A stretch of 64,000 nt of DNA, taken from positions 12,881,001 to 12,945,000 of the forward strand of contig NC_091094.1 of NCBI RefSeq assembly GCF_024713975.1, in the 5' to 3' direction. Position 1 is the stretch's first letter. Every line of letters begins with the position of its first letter. Source of the DNA: Paralichthys olivaceus (lineage: Eukaryota; Chordata; Actinopteri; Pleuronectiformes; Paralichthyidae). The position numbers and the translations under genes were made by a program. This document shows positions 50,701 through 61,888 of this stretch, in pieces. The notes under the pieces are model-generated. The model ran no database searches. It was not told the origin of the DNA and saw only the letters and a list, made by a program, of their open reading frames with translations.

Positions 50701-53700
50701 TCTCTGTGTTTTTTTCCCTTATGGTCTTTGCTCCTCAGGCTTTCCTCCTCTCTGGGGTTATGCGTTAGTGTCTTTTGCTCGATGCTCACATAACCGCTCG
50801 ATGCTAAATTGAATGAACAAAGGAGCTGTCTAGCTTTGCAGATGTGGAATACATTTTTTATTTCTAACTGATCTGTGCAATCACCTCTCTGCGTGAACTC
50901 CAGGATCGTTGCTCGGACCACACCTAAATTATTTATAACACACTTTTAACACAATTTTACAATTTTACCCAGAACATGTCCACTGAGATAAATTCTGCAA
51001 CAATAAATAGAGCAAAACAAACAAAGTCTGTATCTGTCTTCACCAAACTTTTCCTGCAGCAGTGACGCATGCTATGCTATGAGTCTGAAAGGCTGAGATG
51101 ACTCCACAAATACGGAGCTCTCCACTACAAAATACATGACATGACTTGTAAAATGCTCACAGACAAGACTCAACCACTAGATAATCAGACTTCTCCACAT
51201 TATTCATGAATGAGCTCTAAATTATGCAGCACAATGTTAAAACAACTACTGAATAGACTTTCCAAAAACCTCAGTCCAAGTTGTACCAATTTAAAATCAA
51301 AATGAAAACAAGAAGGAAATGATGGTAAAACTAATAATTATAATCTTAATAATTATCACTGAGCCTTAATCAACACACTTATTTTTGATCCCGTAATATA
51401 CACCTTATTAATCAAATGATAATTCCCACTACAAAGGTGCCTATATGCAGGGGCAGATCCAAAGGCCAGGGGGACGCCGGCCCTAGCTGAAATCTGATTG
51501 GCTCCTGAAGTGCCCCTGTTTTGAGAAAAGAAATGACTTGCACTTACCAACAATACTGACAGTAAATATGACAATTTGTTAATAATTAACAAGCTGACTT
51601 GGGATACAAAATGTATAGGAGGAACAATTAAATGCATTAAATTATGTTTTGCTTTGCTCAGAGCTATAAAGCTATTAGTAAACAAGGAATGACTGGAATG
51701 TTATTGAATCAGGAATCATGTTTGGAAGTTCTACATATAACTGGCCCCTCTGTGCAAATTGTGGCCCCTTTTTGGCCCCCAATTTAGAAAATCCAAGAAC
51801 TGCCACTACCACTATATGTATAAACCTCAGTTCCCTTATTGGGGGGCAGCTGTGGCTCAGGGGGTCAAGAGGGTTGTTCACTAGAGGGTCGGTTGTTTGA
51901 ACCCCGGGTTCTTCCAGCCTGCTCTCCTAAGTGTCCTTGGACAAGATACTGAACCCCAAATTGCCCCTGATGATTGCCGACAGTGTATGAACAGTGTGTG
52001 ATAGCACAAGCGTTGCATATGAAAGCTCTGTATGAATGTGTGTGAATGGGTGAACTGGCATTGTACAGCACAGAGTGAAAAGTGCTATATGACTACAGCC
52101 CATTTTCCAATTAATTTGCTTGTGTGTTTTCTTGTGACTGAGTCAATCTGAAATTAATCCTCCTCAAGGAGAAACATAGATTCTCAGGAGACCCACATGA
52201 CCTTTCAATCTTTTGCCACCATCCTCCCAAACGTTCTCTACTGAGCGTGTCTCCTGACCGAAGCGAAATGTTATCTATGCAGCCAAAAGAAAGAAACCCA
52301 CTGATACTGAGAATCCCATCACCTTTCCCACACTGTTACCATCTAGACAAACGTCTACTAATATTGAAAAATCTACCTACCATCCATCTGGCCAAAAGTT
52401 GGGTCGCTTTCTGACTCACAACTTTATTGGACAAATTGGAAGGATCAAAATGTCCAAATGTGTTTTTTTTTCAGTTTTGAAACGAAAACCTCAGTTAGCG
52501 ATTGGAGACATTAATCCTTTTCCCTTTGAATGTGCATGTTTTTAGGCTCTGTTAGTATTTTACAGTCACGGTTCTTATTTCAGCACCATTAATTAAATTA
52601 CTTACTTACTTTTACTCTGAATGTCTAAATATCGCCAGGCTTTCAGTCTGTCTGCATATAGGCAAGCCATTTATGTATGCCTGTGTAAAAGGTACATTAT
52701 AGAAAGAGAAATCAGAGACAGTGAGTTATATTTACACATTGAGCATTGTCATGAGAATCTATAATAAACTCCCAGGATCATATGTCACTACACCAGAAAC
52801 TGGGCGTTATGCAAATATAGGTGTGTGTGTGTTTGCTTGTGGACTCTTGATAGTGAAAACTGGTCATAGGTCAGAGCTGTTAATCAGTTCCCTTCCTCAT
52901 CTGTCTGTAAATCTATTCTTAACTGTAACAGATACACAGAATGAGGTTTGAGCTTATTTCGACTTTAACCTTCAGAGGTTACAGGAGTTTTTATAGCTGC
53001 ATTTGAATCTGACTTCGGGGCAAGTTAGACGAGACATAACCAGTCACAGGCACTGCTGTTGAAGAGAAGACAGTGTGACAGGCAGAGAAGGAAACCGACA
53101 TGAAAGCAATCGCTGAGTGCACATGATCCTGGCTTATATCTCTGCACCACACCAACCCAGACATAATGGACAAACAACCTGAGAAACCTGTGGTATGTTA
53201 TGTCCCCCCTTAATCCTCCTATCAAGCTCAAATTTGTGACTTCAGTATTGCATGGTCACACTGCAGCTTTCTGCCAGAGACACTCGACCCCCCCCCGGGT
53301 CTACCTCTTTCTCTCTGTGGTGTTTGCAACATACAAGACTTAAAGTCGGGGAACCTCGGGCCTCTGGGTTGTACACCACATATGAGACAATTTGATCCAG
53401 AGAAAGTGATTCAGAAATACGAATACAAATCACCTCAGGACAGCATTAATATTTTTTGAGAGCTAAAAGAGAATAGTAGACATGTCCTTCAGAGCGGTCC
53501 CTTCTGGTTGTCTGCCTGTCAGGTCATGGTCAGGTTGATGTGTGTTCCCAGAGAAAAGGACAAAAGACTATTGTTTTTGTCAAAGTAAAGGTCTAGGTTG
53601 AAGGGATGCACTCGCAGTGATGTAAAAGGTCAATCTCAAGAGTCGTTACAGCTGGAAACAAGCTAAACTGCTTGAGTTGAAAAGACAAATGTACTTTTAC

Positions 53701-56700
53701 AAGTTTAGAGTTCGGGTGCCCAACAAGCATCTTTCACAAAATCTCACTCTGATAGAGAAAATGCCATGTGGACAAGCTCGGTAGTGAGGGAGCTATTATC
53801 TAAGAAAATAAAACATCAATCAAAGGCAGAACTCTATCACACCATCTGTCAAGGATTTAGTAAAATGAAATGACCCTTGATAGGAAAAAGGTTATGGCTG
53901 ATATAGACACTTCACTGACACATACTGCAGTAATCAAGCATCATCCCAAACATTGTCTCCACCTACTTAAATGTTGGATGGGAACAACAAGTTTGACAAA
54001 GTGGGTAAATTATTCATTATTCAACTGTTCTGGGGACTTTAGAGATTAGAAATATACTTTACACTCTGTACATGAATAGGCAGAGTTTGTGTTTTTTGTC
54101 ATACATAATAGTTTACAATCATAGCCCCAGTCCTACACATATATTTCTTTTCTGTGGTAGATTGAGTATGATAGCTCATATGTTAATTATGATCATTGGT
54201 GACCTTGAAAGAACGAGTTCAGGTCTGGATCCTAATGAGGATATGAAGGCTATACTGAGTATGTGCATCTGACCCCGATGAGGGTGTCTAGCCTTGGTGA
54301 TGATTGCCTGAATACTCCAGCCTCTGCACAATAGTTTCATGGGATTTGGGAAAATGTGTCCAAAAGAAACCCACAGACAACAGGGCCCTTTAATATAGGA
54401 CACGCTTCTCTTTAGGAGATATTCCTTCTAAATATATGCAGATTGGATGATCCAGCCCCAACTGGGACACAGCATTCTCGACTCGCTGTACATTATTGTC
54501 CTGGTTGTGACTTTTCAGCTGTCAGATGTTGTGATAGATTCTAGTCTGGCATCTTCATGCCTTGGATTTGGCTGCAGACTGATTTATGAGCAGGAATACG
54601 GCCAAAGCACATTTATATGTCATCTTAAGTGTGACATGAGAGGAGCATAATTGGAATTTGTTGCCTGCCATCTGATGCACAATACCTCCTGACAGAGGAG
54701 GAAGTGGTATTTCTCAATTTTTTGGATGCATGGTGGACAAAAATGACAGCAACATTCATGTTCAGCTTGGGTTTCCTCAGATTTGAAGCCAAACTCAGTC
54801 CTAAAAATATGTGTAAACTATCTCAAATGTGATTTCCTAGGTGTGATGCATGTTTGATGTATCTCAGTGATGAATGTATGGGGTGAGGGAAAAAAATTTA
54901 CCTATGTCCTTGAAATAAAAGTTTCTATGGACACAGAGAATAAATTGGTGTGGCAGTATTTTATGACACTGAAAACAGAACTTCACCCTTGAAAGAATTC
55001 AGGGTAAAGATTTTCAGGAACTGCATCTTTAATTGTTCCTGAAGACAGTGAAATCTGGCTAATTGGCCATCATGGCTTTAGATTTACGGTTATATTCACA
55101 TGACATATTCTTGACAGAACTTCACCGTTTCAAACCCATGTATATTTGATTAAGATATGTCCTTTTTCACTGCCAAATAAATTTTACTTAAAATTGTAAA
55201 TCTTAGACTATAATTAGCCTAATGATATATATTTACATCACCACTTTTTAAATTCCTGCTTTTCTGAATGTGAGACTGTAAATGAAGATTATTGGCTTGT
55301 TACGTTTTATTCCCAGCCTCCTGTCAATCAGTTCCTGTATTAGTAATGACAGAAACCACTCAATCTCGGCTGTTGTTACATAAACACTACTGCAGGGGAA
55401 AAGAAGATTCTTGGCGCTGATCTTATGATCAGGAAGCCTCCTGCTTTGCCAGCCAGGGGTCAGACAATCTCATTTAATGGGGACTCAAATCTGATTTGAG
55501 CAAAAGACAGACAATGCTGTGGTTTAGAACGAGGAGGTAAACAGAAGGAAGCTTCAAATTGGGCCCGGAATCTCCAGGAGAATAATTAATGTGACATTTC
55601 CCTGACATTTAGTCTGTGGTATAGTGGAGGAGCCCGAAGACGGGGAGGAAGGAAGCGGAGCACATATGTGAACCTTTGAGGGAAAGAGAGAGACAGGAAG
55701 GACGACAGGGCCGAAAGAACACAGGCAGCCACGCCGACTCTTTGCTCCTGAAAATCTTGACAAATATTGCAGCTACAGTACAAACATTTAAATACAGGAA
55801 CCAAGCCGCAGTGTGCGGTTTTACACACACACACACACAGAAGCACAAATAGACCCACTTCAATACCTACTCCTTCAATGATGATAAAATTGTACTTTAG
55901 TTGCTTGGTAACAATTTGTTTTGTGCTCAACTCCAGCATCCACCATCTGCTTATGGTCTGTTTCACATACATTTCCATCTCTGACCCAGGATCGGCAGCA
56001 CAGCTGGACACAGCTGGGAAATGCTGTGGTCGAGGCTGGGCGGCTATTTAAAGTAGTTTGCTCTTCTTACTGTTTTAAAGCTGAATAGTTACTGATACAC
56101 TCTGCTTCTTACAGAGTCACTGTTTCTCTGCATCCTTTGCTGTAGTCTCTAAAAGAGATGATGAACACTTTAATGGTAATTACTGCACCCACACTCATCA
56201 ATGAGTAGCTATCGAGAACTATAGATTCACAGGAAACAATATGCACAAGCCCTTTGCTGCGTCATTATTCACAGTCACGAGCGCCCATCTTGATGAAGCA
56301 CTTCAAAACTGTTCTCCAGTGATATTTTGATATATTGCAGATATCAGGGCGCGATAATGGACACAGCAACGTATGGTTGAATCAGAGTGGTCATCTCCTT
56401 TTTGTAGGCTACAGCACTTTCTTAGCTCTAACACAATAGACATTGATTTTGCATCTATTTGATTCCCATGACGGAGACATTTCACTGACAGACTCGCAGC
56501 ACTCATCCCAGTCTGTTTGCGGTGTGTGAGCGCTGACATCTCTCACAGTAACCTGCACCATAACGGCTGCAGCCAGCACAAACTGCAAAGTTTAATTTCC
56601 ATTTTACAATCCTGATTGCTGGAAGCCAAAAAAGGCTCATTACAAAAACAGCAGTGGCAAAAAGACAGACTTCCTCTTTGATCCCTTCAATCCAACCAAG

Positions 56701-59108
56701 AACAGGGCGATCAAAGGCTGCTCATGTTTAACACTGCTGCGGTTTCCCAGGTTGCAGGTGTGGCTCCCTGAAAGGCCTGCTGAGGGCAAACTGTCTTTGT
56801 GCGCCAATAAACGTGGGAACAGCTGATCAAAGTCGACAAAAAAATTGGCCTTCAGATAATGAAATGATGTGCAGCACAGTGAGGATCTCAACATCGAATT
56901 ATGACCAGGGCAAAGGGACATGGCTCTTAAAAACTAAATGCAGGCTTAAGTGTTCATTCAACCAAATATCGCAATAGTGTTGACACACAATCAGGATTTC
57001 AATCCAGCAGTTCTTCTACCTGATTTCTTCTCTAATTTGCTTTGACCTATCAAGCTTGTCTGAGAGCCTCATATTTACTATATATTATGACTTAACTCCA
57101 CATTTATTAACTTACCCTTCTCTGGGTTTCTACATTCTTCTCTTGCTCTACTCTTTCATTTAAATATACCTACTATTACTGAAAGATCTTCCAAGTGCAT
57201 TTATCCAAATGTTTAAAACAATCCTGAATAACATATATGTTATGTATATTTAATTATATTAATGCTATTTATGCGAACTAACGTATAATTCAATATCCCG
57301 GCCTCAAGCAGAATATCTCAAATCAATTAAATCGACTCAGGATGACGCAGGAAGGGGTTGTCATAAACAAACAATTGACAAAATGCAGGGAATAGATATG
57401 TATAGATCATATTGTAAGAGAGGGCAGCTAGGAGACATTCCAATGACTTAATGGTGCACGACCAGTACATAAGTTTAAGAATAATGTGTGTTTGAAGGTG
57501 TTTTTGTTTGTTCTGCAGTGGAGAACAGATGGACATGTTTTCAAATGTGAGCTAATGAAACAGCAATGATAACATGAGCTTCACAAGGGCCAAAGATAAT
57601 GAGCCCTGTGTCAGGTTTTAAAGATGCTTCATTGTGATGCTTTCCCCGAGTCATTCTCCCTGTTACAAAACTCATCTGACTGTCATGACTCTCTAGTTTT
57701 TGGATAACAATAATGGCAGATAAAAGCAAAGACATCCCACACTGACAAATCACATCCACTGGCTTTTCCTATCATTCCCACTCTTCACCTTCTGCTCCAA
57801 CACTTGAGGAAATAAAACATAAGCAAACAGCAAAAGAAGAACATGTGGGTTTGTCCTGAATGTTGTGCAACCACACACTACATACAGTATGTAACATACT
57901 TCAATTTCACTCTTCAAAAACTCTTATTAGTGAAGAAATTGTAATCACCTGTATTCAGTTCACCATATTACTAACACAGCACTTGCACACACAGGCTCCT
58001 TTATGTTAGCCTTATTGATAAAGAACCATCATGCTCGAGAATCTTAAATGATAAGAGGTATAGATAATGGGTGGATGGATGGATGAACAAACAAGTCTCT
58101 GTAAAGCTGAAAGTGCTGCTGAATGCTAATATGCTCACAACGTTTAAGTGTTTTCCATGCCTGCCATCTTAGTTTAGCACGTTACCATTGTAACATTTGT
58201 ACTTAAGACTAAGTACAGTTGATGTACTGAAAATGTCCATCTCTGAGTGGCGCTAGGTGAAATGTCAGGGCATCCTACACAGTCAGATGATTTAGACATA
58301 TTTGCACCATGAATGTCAATCTCAAATGTCGTGGCAATCCAGCCAGTAACTGTTGAGACAGACTGACAGACCCACACTGCAATAGATCCACGCTGCTGAA
58401 AACATGTGTCTCTGTGCGTCTATCTTCGTGTGGCTGTGTACAGGCCTGTATAGACAATCATCACTGAAGTGTGAATATTTCCCCAACCAATCACACACTT
58501 ATCTCTTTCACATATCCACCAATGAAAATTACCTTTGCTGCAACGGATGAGCTGGGCTTTTCCAAGAGGTCCCAAAGTTTTTTCCGTTTTTCAGCACAGC
58601 AGGTGTTGTCAAATTCTTCCCCATCTCTGTCTTTTAAATTGTCAGCCTCTCTTTTCAGCTCCTCGTTCATTTGCTCCTTTTTCTGGTGGTACCTCGCCTG
58701 GCAACAGGACTCCAGGTAGATCTCATCAATTCCCCAGTAGTCGAGCTCTTGACTGAACGAGAGTGCGCACATCTCTTCCATCATGTGCAGCTTCCCTGTG
58801 CGGTAGAAGTTCAGAATTGATGTGAATGCCCCCGGGTGTCGGTCAAAGAAGTACTCGTTCTCCTCGAGGTTGTAGTCATCACACACTTCCATCAGAGATT
58901 CATGGGTGTTGCAGTCTCTTAACTTCCCCAAACGTGTTCGTGGTAGCCTGTCTAACGTTCGCCACAAGACCTCATGAGGGAGACCCCCTACATTCAGCCT
59001 GACTCTGCGGAAACATGTCTTGCTGCGCATTATGTCCACTGGTTCAGGTTGTAGCGAGGACATTGAGCGGGAGCCAGCTTTATTTAACTCAGCCAAGGAT
59101 TTCTCCAT
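35710..59108 (-). CDS. kcnb1: Voltage-gated potassium channel Kv2.1 (Shab type)
   Basis: This delayed-rectifier channel alpha subunit sits in the plasma membrane and also forms ER-plasma membrane junctions. Two coding exons, 59108-58533 and 37635-35710, join in phase to give 833 aa (human 858). The T1/BTB tetramerisation domain is at about 30-140 ([19 protein letters not shown], with C...CC zinc ligands). S1-S6 occupy about 193-415, with S4 arginines ([15 protein letters not shown]), filter TVGYGDIY and the S6 PIP hinge. A long C-tail carries the clustering motif [13 protein letters not shown] near 583-595. The C-tail decides for kcnb1 over kcnb2: [38 protein letters not shown] and the final DKSL fit Kv2.1. 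A 20.9 kb intron separates cytoplasmic T1 from the membrane part. The position beside ptgis matches human KCNB1. Confidence 0.96.
38477..38962 (-). mobile_element. PIF/Harbinger-like non-autonomous DNA transposon
   Basis: The 486 bp element is bounded by terminal inverted repeats (left AGCCTAGTTTATGCTTCTGC; the right end is its reverse complement) and flanked by TTA at 38474-38476 and 38963-38965, the 3-bp target duplication typical of PIF/Harbinger. The subterminal parts are packed with CTACGGCGTA/CTACGCCGTAG palindromes. It is GC- and CpG-rich against its surroundings. On the minus strand, 38770-38504 is open for 88 codons. Its start ([18 protein letters not shown], then [13 protein letters not shown]) resembles the N-terminus of fish Harbinger transposases, so it is probably a deletion derivative. 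The transposase catalytic domain is absent. Confidence 0.8.
40132..40487 (+). mobile_element. MITE-like repeat, family C, copy 2 (full length)
   Basis: The terminal inverted repeats are visible: left AGGTCCAGTGTGTAAGATTT, right ACACACTGTACCTTTAAG, whose reverse complement is CTTAAAGGTACAGTGTGT. The core contains CCTCTCTACGGAGGCCGCCA. It is about 355 bp and non-coding. The other copies are at 30745-31031 and 59377-59640. Confidence 0.75.
41665..41735 (+). repeat. Family E tail fragment
   Basis: CCCCCCACAACCCTCAAAAG, then GGTATAGATAACC and ATGGATGGGTGGATGAATGA match the 3' end of the repeat at 29222-29467. The 5' part is missing, a pattern expected of truncated retroposition. Confidence 0.55.
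43050..43102. repeat. AT-rich palindrome
   Basis: ATAATATATATATATAATTATT followed by its near mirror complement can form an AT hairpin. It is probably a simple-sequence expansion. Confidence 0.7.
46090..46276 (+). repeat. Family D SINE, copy 2 (3' part)
   Basis: It contains GGCCCTGATGCCTGTGGC, then GAATGGGTGAATGTGA and TAAGTGCGGTCCATTTATCC, corresponding to the body and end of the SINE at 51841-52109. The tRNA-like head is missing. Confidence 0.6.
47204..47310 (-). repeat. Family D SINE-related fragment, reverse orientation
   Basis: GGTAAATGGTTTGTATTTATAAAGTGC and, at the right end, GTCCCCTGAGCCACAGTCGCCCC read on the minus strand as the head (GGGGCGACTGTGGCTCAGGG) and end of a related element. 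It is internally deleted. Confidence 0.55.
47684..47740 (+). repeat. Dispersed repeat tail (family F)
   Basis: AGAATCAGAATCAGAAATAC, then TTTATTAATCCCCGG and AGCGAAATTC form the well-known fish dispersed-repeat tail. Only a short piece is present. Confidence 0.6.
51841..52109 (+). repeat. tRNA-like SINE, family D, fullest copy
   Basis: The head GGGGCAGCTGTGGCTCAGGG includes an A-box-like TGGCTCAGGGGG, followed by TTGTTTGAACCCCGG, a B-box-like segment. The body is GTCCTTGGACAAGATACTG, CCCCTGATGATTG, GTATGAATGTGTGTGAATGG. The end is AGTGCTATATGACTACAGCCC. It is non-coding. The same elements occur at 22701-22933. Confidence 0.75.
55820..55842. repeat. (AC)n microsatellite
   Basis: A short ACACAC tract within the kcnb1 intron. 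It makes a spurious frame on the minus strand and is otherwise unremarkable. Confidence 0.8.
58020..58090 (+). repeat. Family E tail fragment
   Basis: TAAGAGGTATAGATAATGGG followed by TGGATGGATGGATGAAC matches the end of the repeat at 29222-29467. Only the 3' tail is present. Confidence 0.5.
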
Positions 59109-59181
59109 GATGACTTTATGGCGTGGGAGTCAGCAAACATCCAGTGTTATGGACTGCACTTGGTCCTGTCTTCTTCCATTA
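59109..59181 (-). other. kcnb1: kcnb1 5' UTR part of the first coding exon
   Basis: Upstream of the ATG at 59108 the minus strand has a good acceptor (TTTATTCCTTTAG at about 59182-59194), which would make 59181 the 5' edge of this exon and place the promoter farther right. Inferred from the splice consensus only. Confidence 0.4.
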
Positions 59182-59376
59182 CTAAAGGAATAAAAAAGGA
59201 CATAATTAGTTTTCTTAAATCAGGCCAAAATCTCTGAGTCCATCAGTCAGAACCCCACAACGGCCCTAGGACACAACTACTGGGACACAAGATGAGTTAA
59301 GAAAAAAAATAAAAATGTCTTTGTTACTCTCTGTTATGTTCTTTCTTTTGTTGTGATAAACTTTTATTAATTAAAG

Positions 59377-59640
59377 GTTCAGTGTGTAGAATTTAGTGAC
59401 ATCTATTGGTGAAGTTGCATGAAGCAGCTTCAAAACATGATAGAGAACCTGTGGTAGCCTTCAGTTGTCATAAAAACTTAAAAGGTTTTTAGTTTGTCCA
59501 GTGTAGAAAAAACATGGCGGCCTCCGTAGAGAGAAGCCGCTGAAGATGTAAATACAAAGTATTTGAATATAAAGGGCCTGTTCTAGGGTGAATAAAACAA
59601 CAATTTGTACAGTTTAGATGAAACACACTAGTGAAAACAT
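59377..59640 (-). repeat. MITE-like repeat, family C, copy 3 (reverse orientation)
   Basis: It opens with AAAGGTTCAGTGTGTAGAATT, the terminal inverted repeat. It contains ATGGCGGCCTCCGTAGAGAG, the reverse complement of the core seen in the other two copies, and AATATAAAGGGCCTGTTCTA. It lies upstream of the kcnb1 coding start. Confidence 0.7.
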
Positions 59641-61835
59641 ATATAATAGTTCACTATATATACCAACAATGCTGCAATAGATTGAAAATCAGGAAGTAAT
59701 TAAGGATTCCGCATCTAGCATTTCCTGCCATTTGTTTAAAAAGGTCCACAGCAGCAAAATGATGCACAGATTTTTACAGTAAATTATTATTTCAGGCTGT
59801 TTACTGTCATTGGTTCATATCCTGTGTTTTCATCCTTCCCTGAATCAACAATAAAGCTATCCTCAGATTGATGATGTTGAAATGACTCACACGTTGGGAA
59901 TTAACAAGGGAAAGATTAAGCCTGAAAATTTTTGTTTTGTTTTCAGCTAAGCGGGAACTGAGAGAACCACCATACAATATAAAAGACTCTTAACAGAACG
60001 ACATTCAAACCTACTCAGATAAAAAGACAGCAGGTTCAAAGGAAGTTTAGGAGAGATAACTAAAATGATTATCTCCGCTGTTATCACATAATATATCGTC
60101 CTCTGAAATCTTTTTAAATTGTGCATTGAACTGAGCTAATAAACATACCCTCAGATAGAGCTGCTAGAGATGACTCACACCCACTAGCAGGCTGCAGAAT
60201 CAGAATCTCGAGGTTTTCTTTTCTTAGGCTTAGCAGGAAAAAAATTTGGAAAGCATAACTAATACTTAGAATCTGATCTTGTTTTAATCATCACCCTGCA
60301 GCTAAACCAAGCATTAAAATAGGCCTTATTGAATATGAATATATCAATAAGTTCTTGTGAAAACAGCTCTACTGTACATGGCATTTTAATTGTTTCCCCA
60401 GACACCTGGAACCTGAACCTGGAACCTAAGAAAAAACTTCTCAAATGCAAATATTTGTGTTTTTACATGTCAGTACACTCTATACAATAGTTGGGCTGGT
60501 GACAAACAACAATATTTAAACTATGTCAACTTGAGCTGCAGTATAATTGGCTATTTTCTGTTTTAAACACTGCACAGCAAACCAATTAAGACCTGCGCAG
60601 CCTCAGTTCTCCCAAACGATGGAATAATCATGCCAAAGTCTGCATAAGGTACAACTTGTCACACAGAAAAACTGCAGCGGTTTGAACGACAACTTTACTA
60701 CAAATGTGCATCAAATACAAACAAATCAGGCACCGTTTGTTTGTTTTCGGGCCCTCGAACTCTACCTGTGCTCATTGGAGTCTGTGCGGTGCAGTGGGTG
60801 GAGACGCAGGACACCACAGTGATGACTGTGGGACAAAGTGAGCGCTGTCCAGTCTAATGGTGCTGAAACACCAGGACACTGCTGCTCACTCCCTGAATCA
60901 TGACATGCTCCCATGGGGATGCTGTGTGGAGGAAACCTAAATTATTACATCTCCTCCTCACAAAAGGAGAAAATAACAGTCGTGTCCATGTCATGTATGA
61001 AGAGATGTGACCACTGTCACACAAAGTTTTCAACACTTCCCAAACAATAAGCCTGAGTGTAATGTCAGCTTACATTACAATGCACATACAGCACTGAAAC
61101 ATAAACAGGGGGTGTGTATGTGATGATATAGACGTTGTAATGTTGGATTTCAGGCGTGCACAAGCAGGCAGAGGAAAATAAATAACGATTAGAAGCAGTT
61201 TCCATCCTGCTGTTGCATTAAAATCAAGGTTTGTGTAACACTTATTCAACAGTCAACGATGCACAATAACGTAATATGCATTTCCTCCACACTGCAGCGC
61301 TCACTGAGGATGGCAACAAGCTCACTGGGATATTTGGATCATCTCAAACTGCGATGTTGTCAATGCAAATCCCCCATCGTTGTTCAAAGGCTCCATATTG
61401 GTGCAGAGTATGTGCCTCTGATCATCTATTACAATTCACAGGTTACATATAAAGAAAGCTGTTAGAAATAATAATATACCGTGGTGAGTTGTTGTTGTTG
61501 TTGTCATCCTGCACCGAATCAAACCGGCACGTTCCGCTCTGTGGAACAATCAATCCGCTGGAGCACACACACAAGAAGCAGCAGCATTTAAAAAAAGGAG
61601 GTGCCGTTATTGGTTTACTATTGCAAAGGGTCTGAGCCGATGCTTCTCCCCCTCCTCTGCCTCCGACATGGCACAGAGATCCTCAGCACGATCCACAGTC
61701 CACCCGCCGGCTCGTCGCTCCGCACATCGCCCCGCTGATCCGCCCGATGATCAACAAGTACGCGCCGGGAGGGAGGGAACCAATCCGGACACATTACCTG
61801 TGTTCCCGGTCAGCTGTGCGAGGAGGCGCCGCATC

Positions 61836-61888
<53 letters not shown>

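Larger units (their letters stand above)
37636..58532 (-). other. kcnb1: kcnb1 large intron
   Basis: The donor (CAAAG|GTAATT) is at 58532 and the acceptor (CTTTCAG) just right of 37635. This 20.9 kb intron contains the Harbinger-like element, one family C copy, three family D copies, family E tails and an AT palindrome (43050-43102). No nested gene could be supported. One unrecognised 94-codon frame at 41936-42217 is discussed in findings. Confidence 0.85.

Noticed and set aside
55586-56011. 141-codon minus-strand open frame in the kcnb1 intron
   Set aside because: It passes through a (GT)n tract (LCVCVCK-like residues), has no splice context and no recognisable domain. It overlaps two shorter frames of equal quality.
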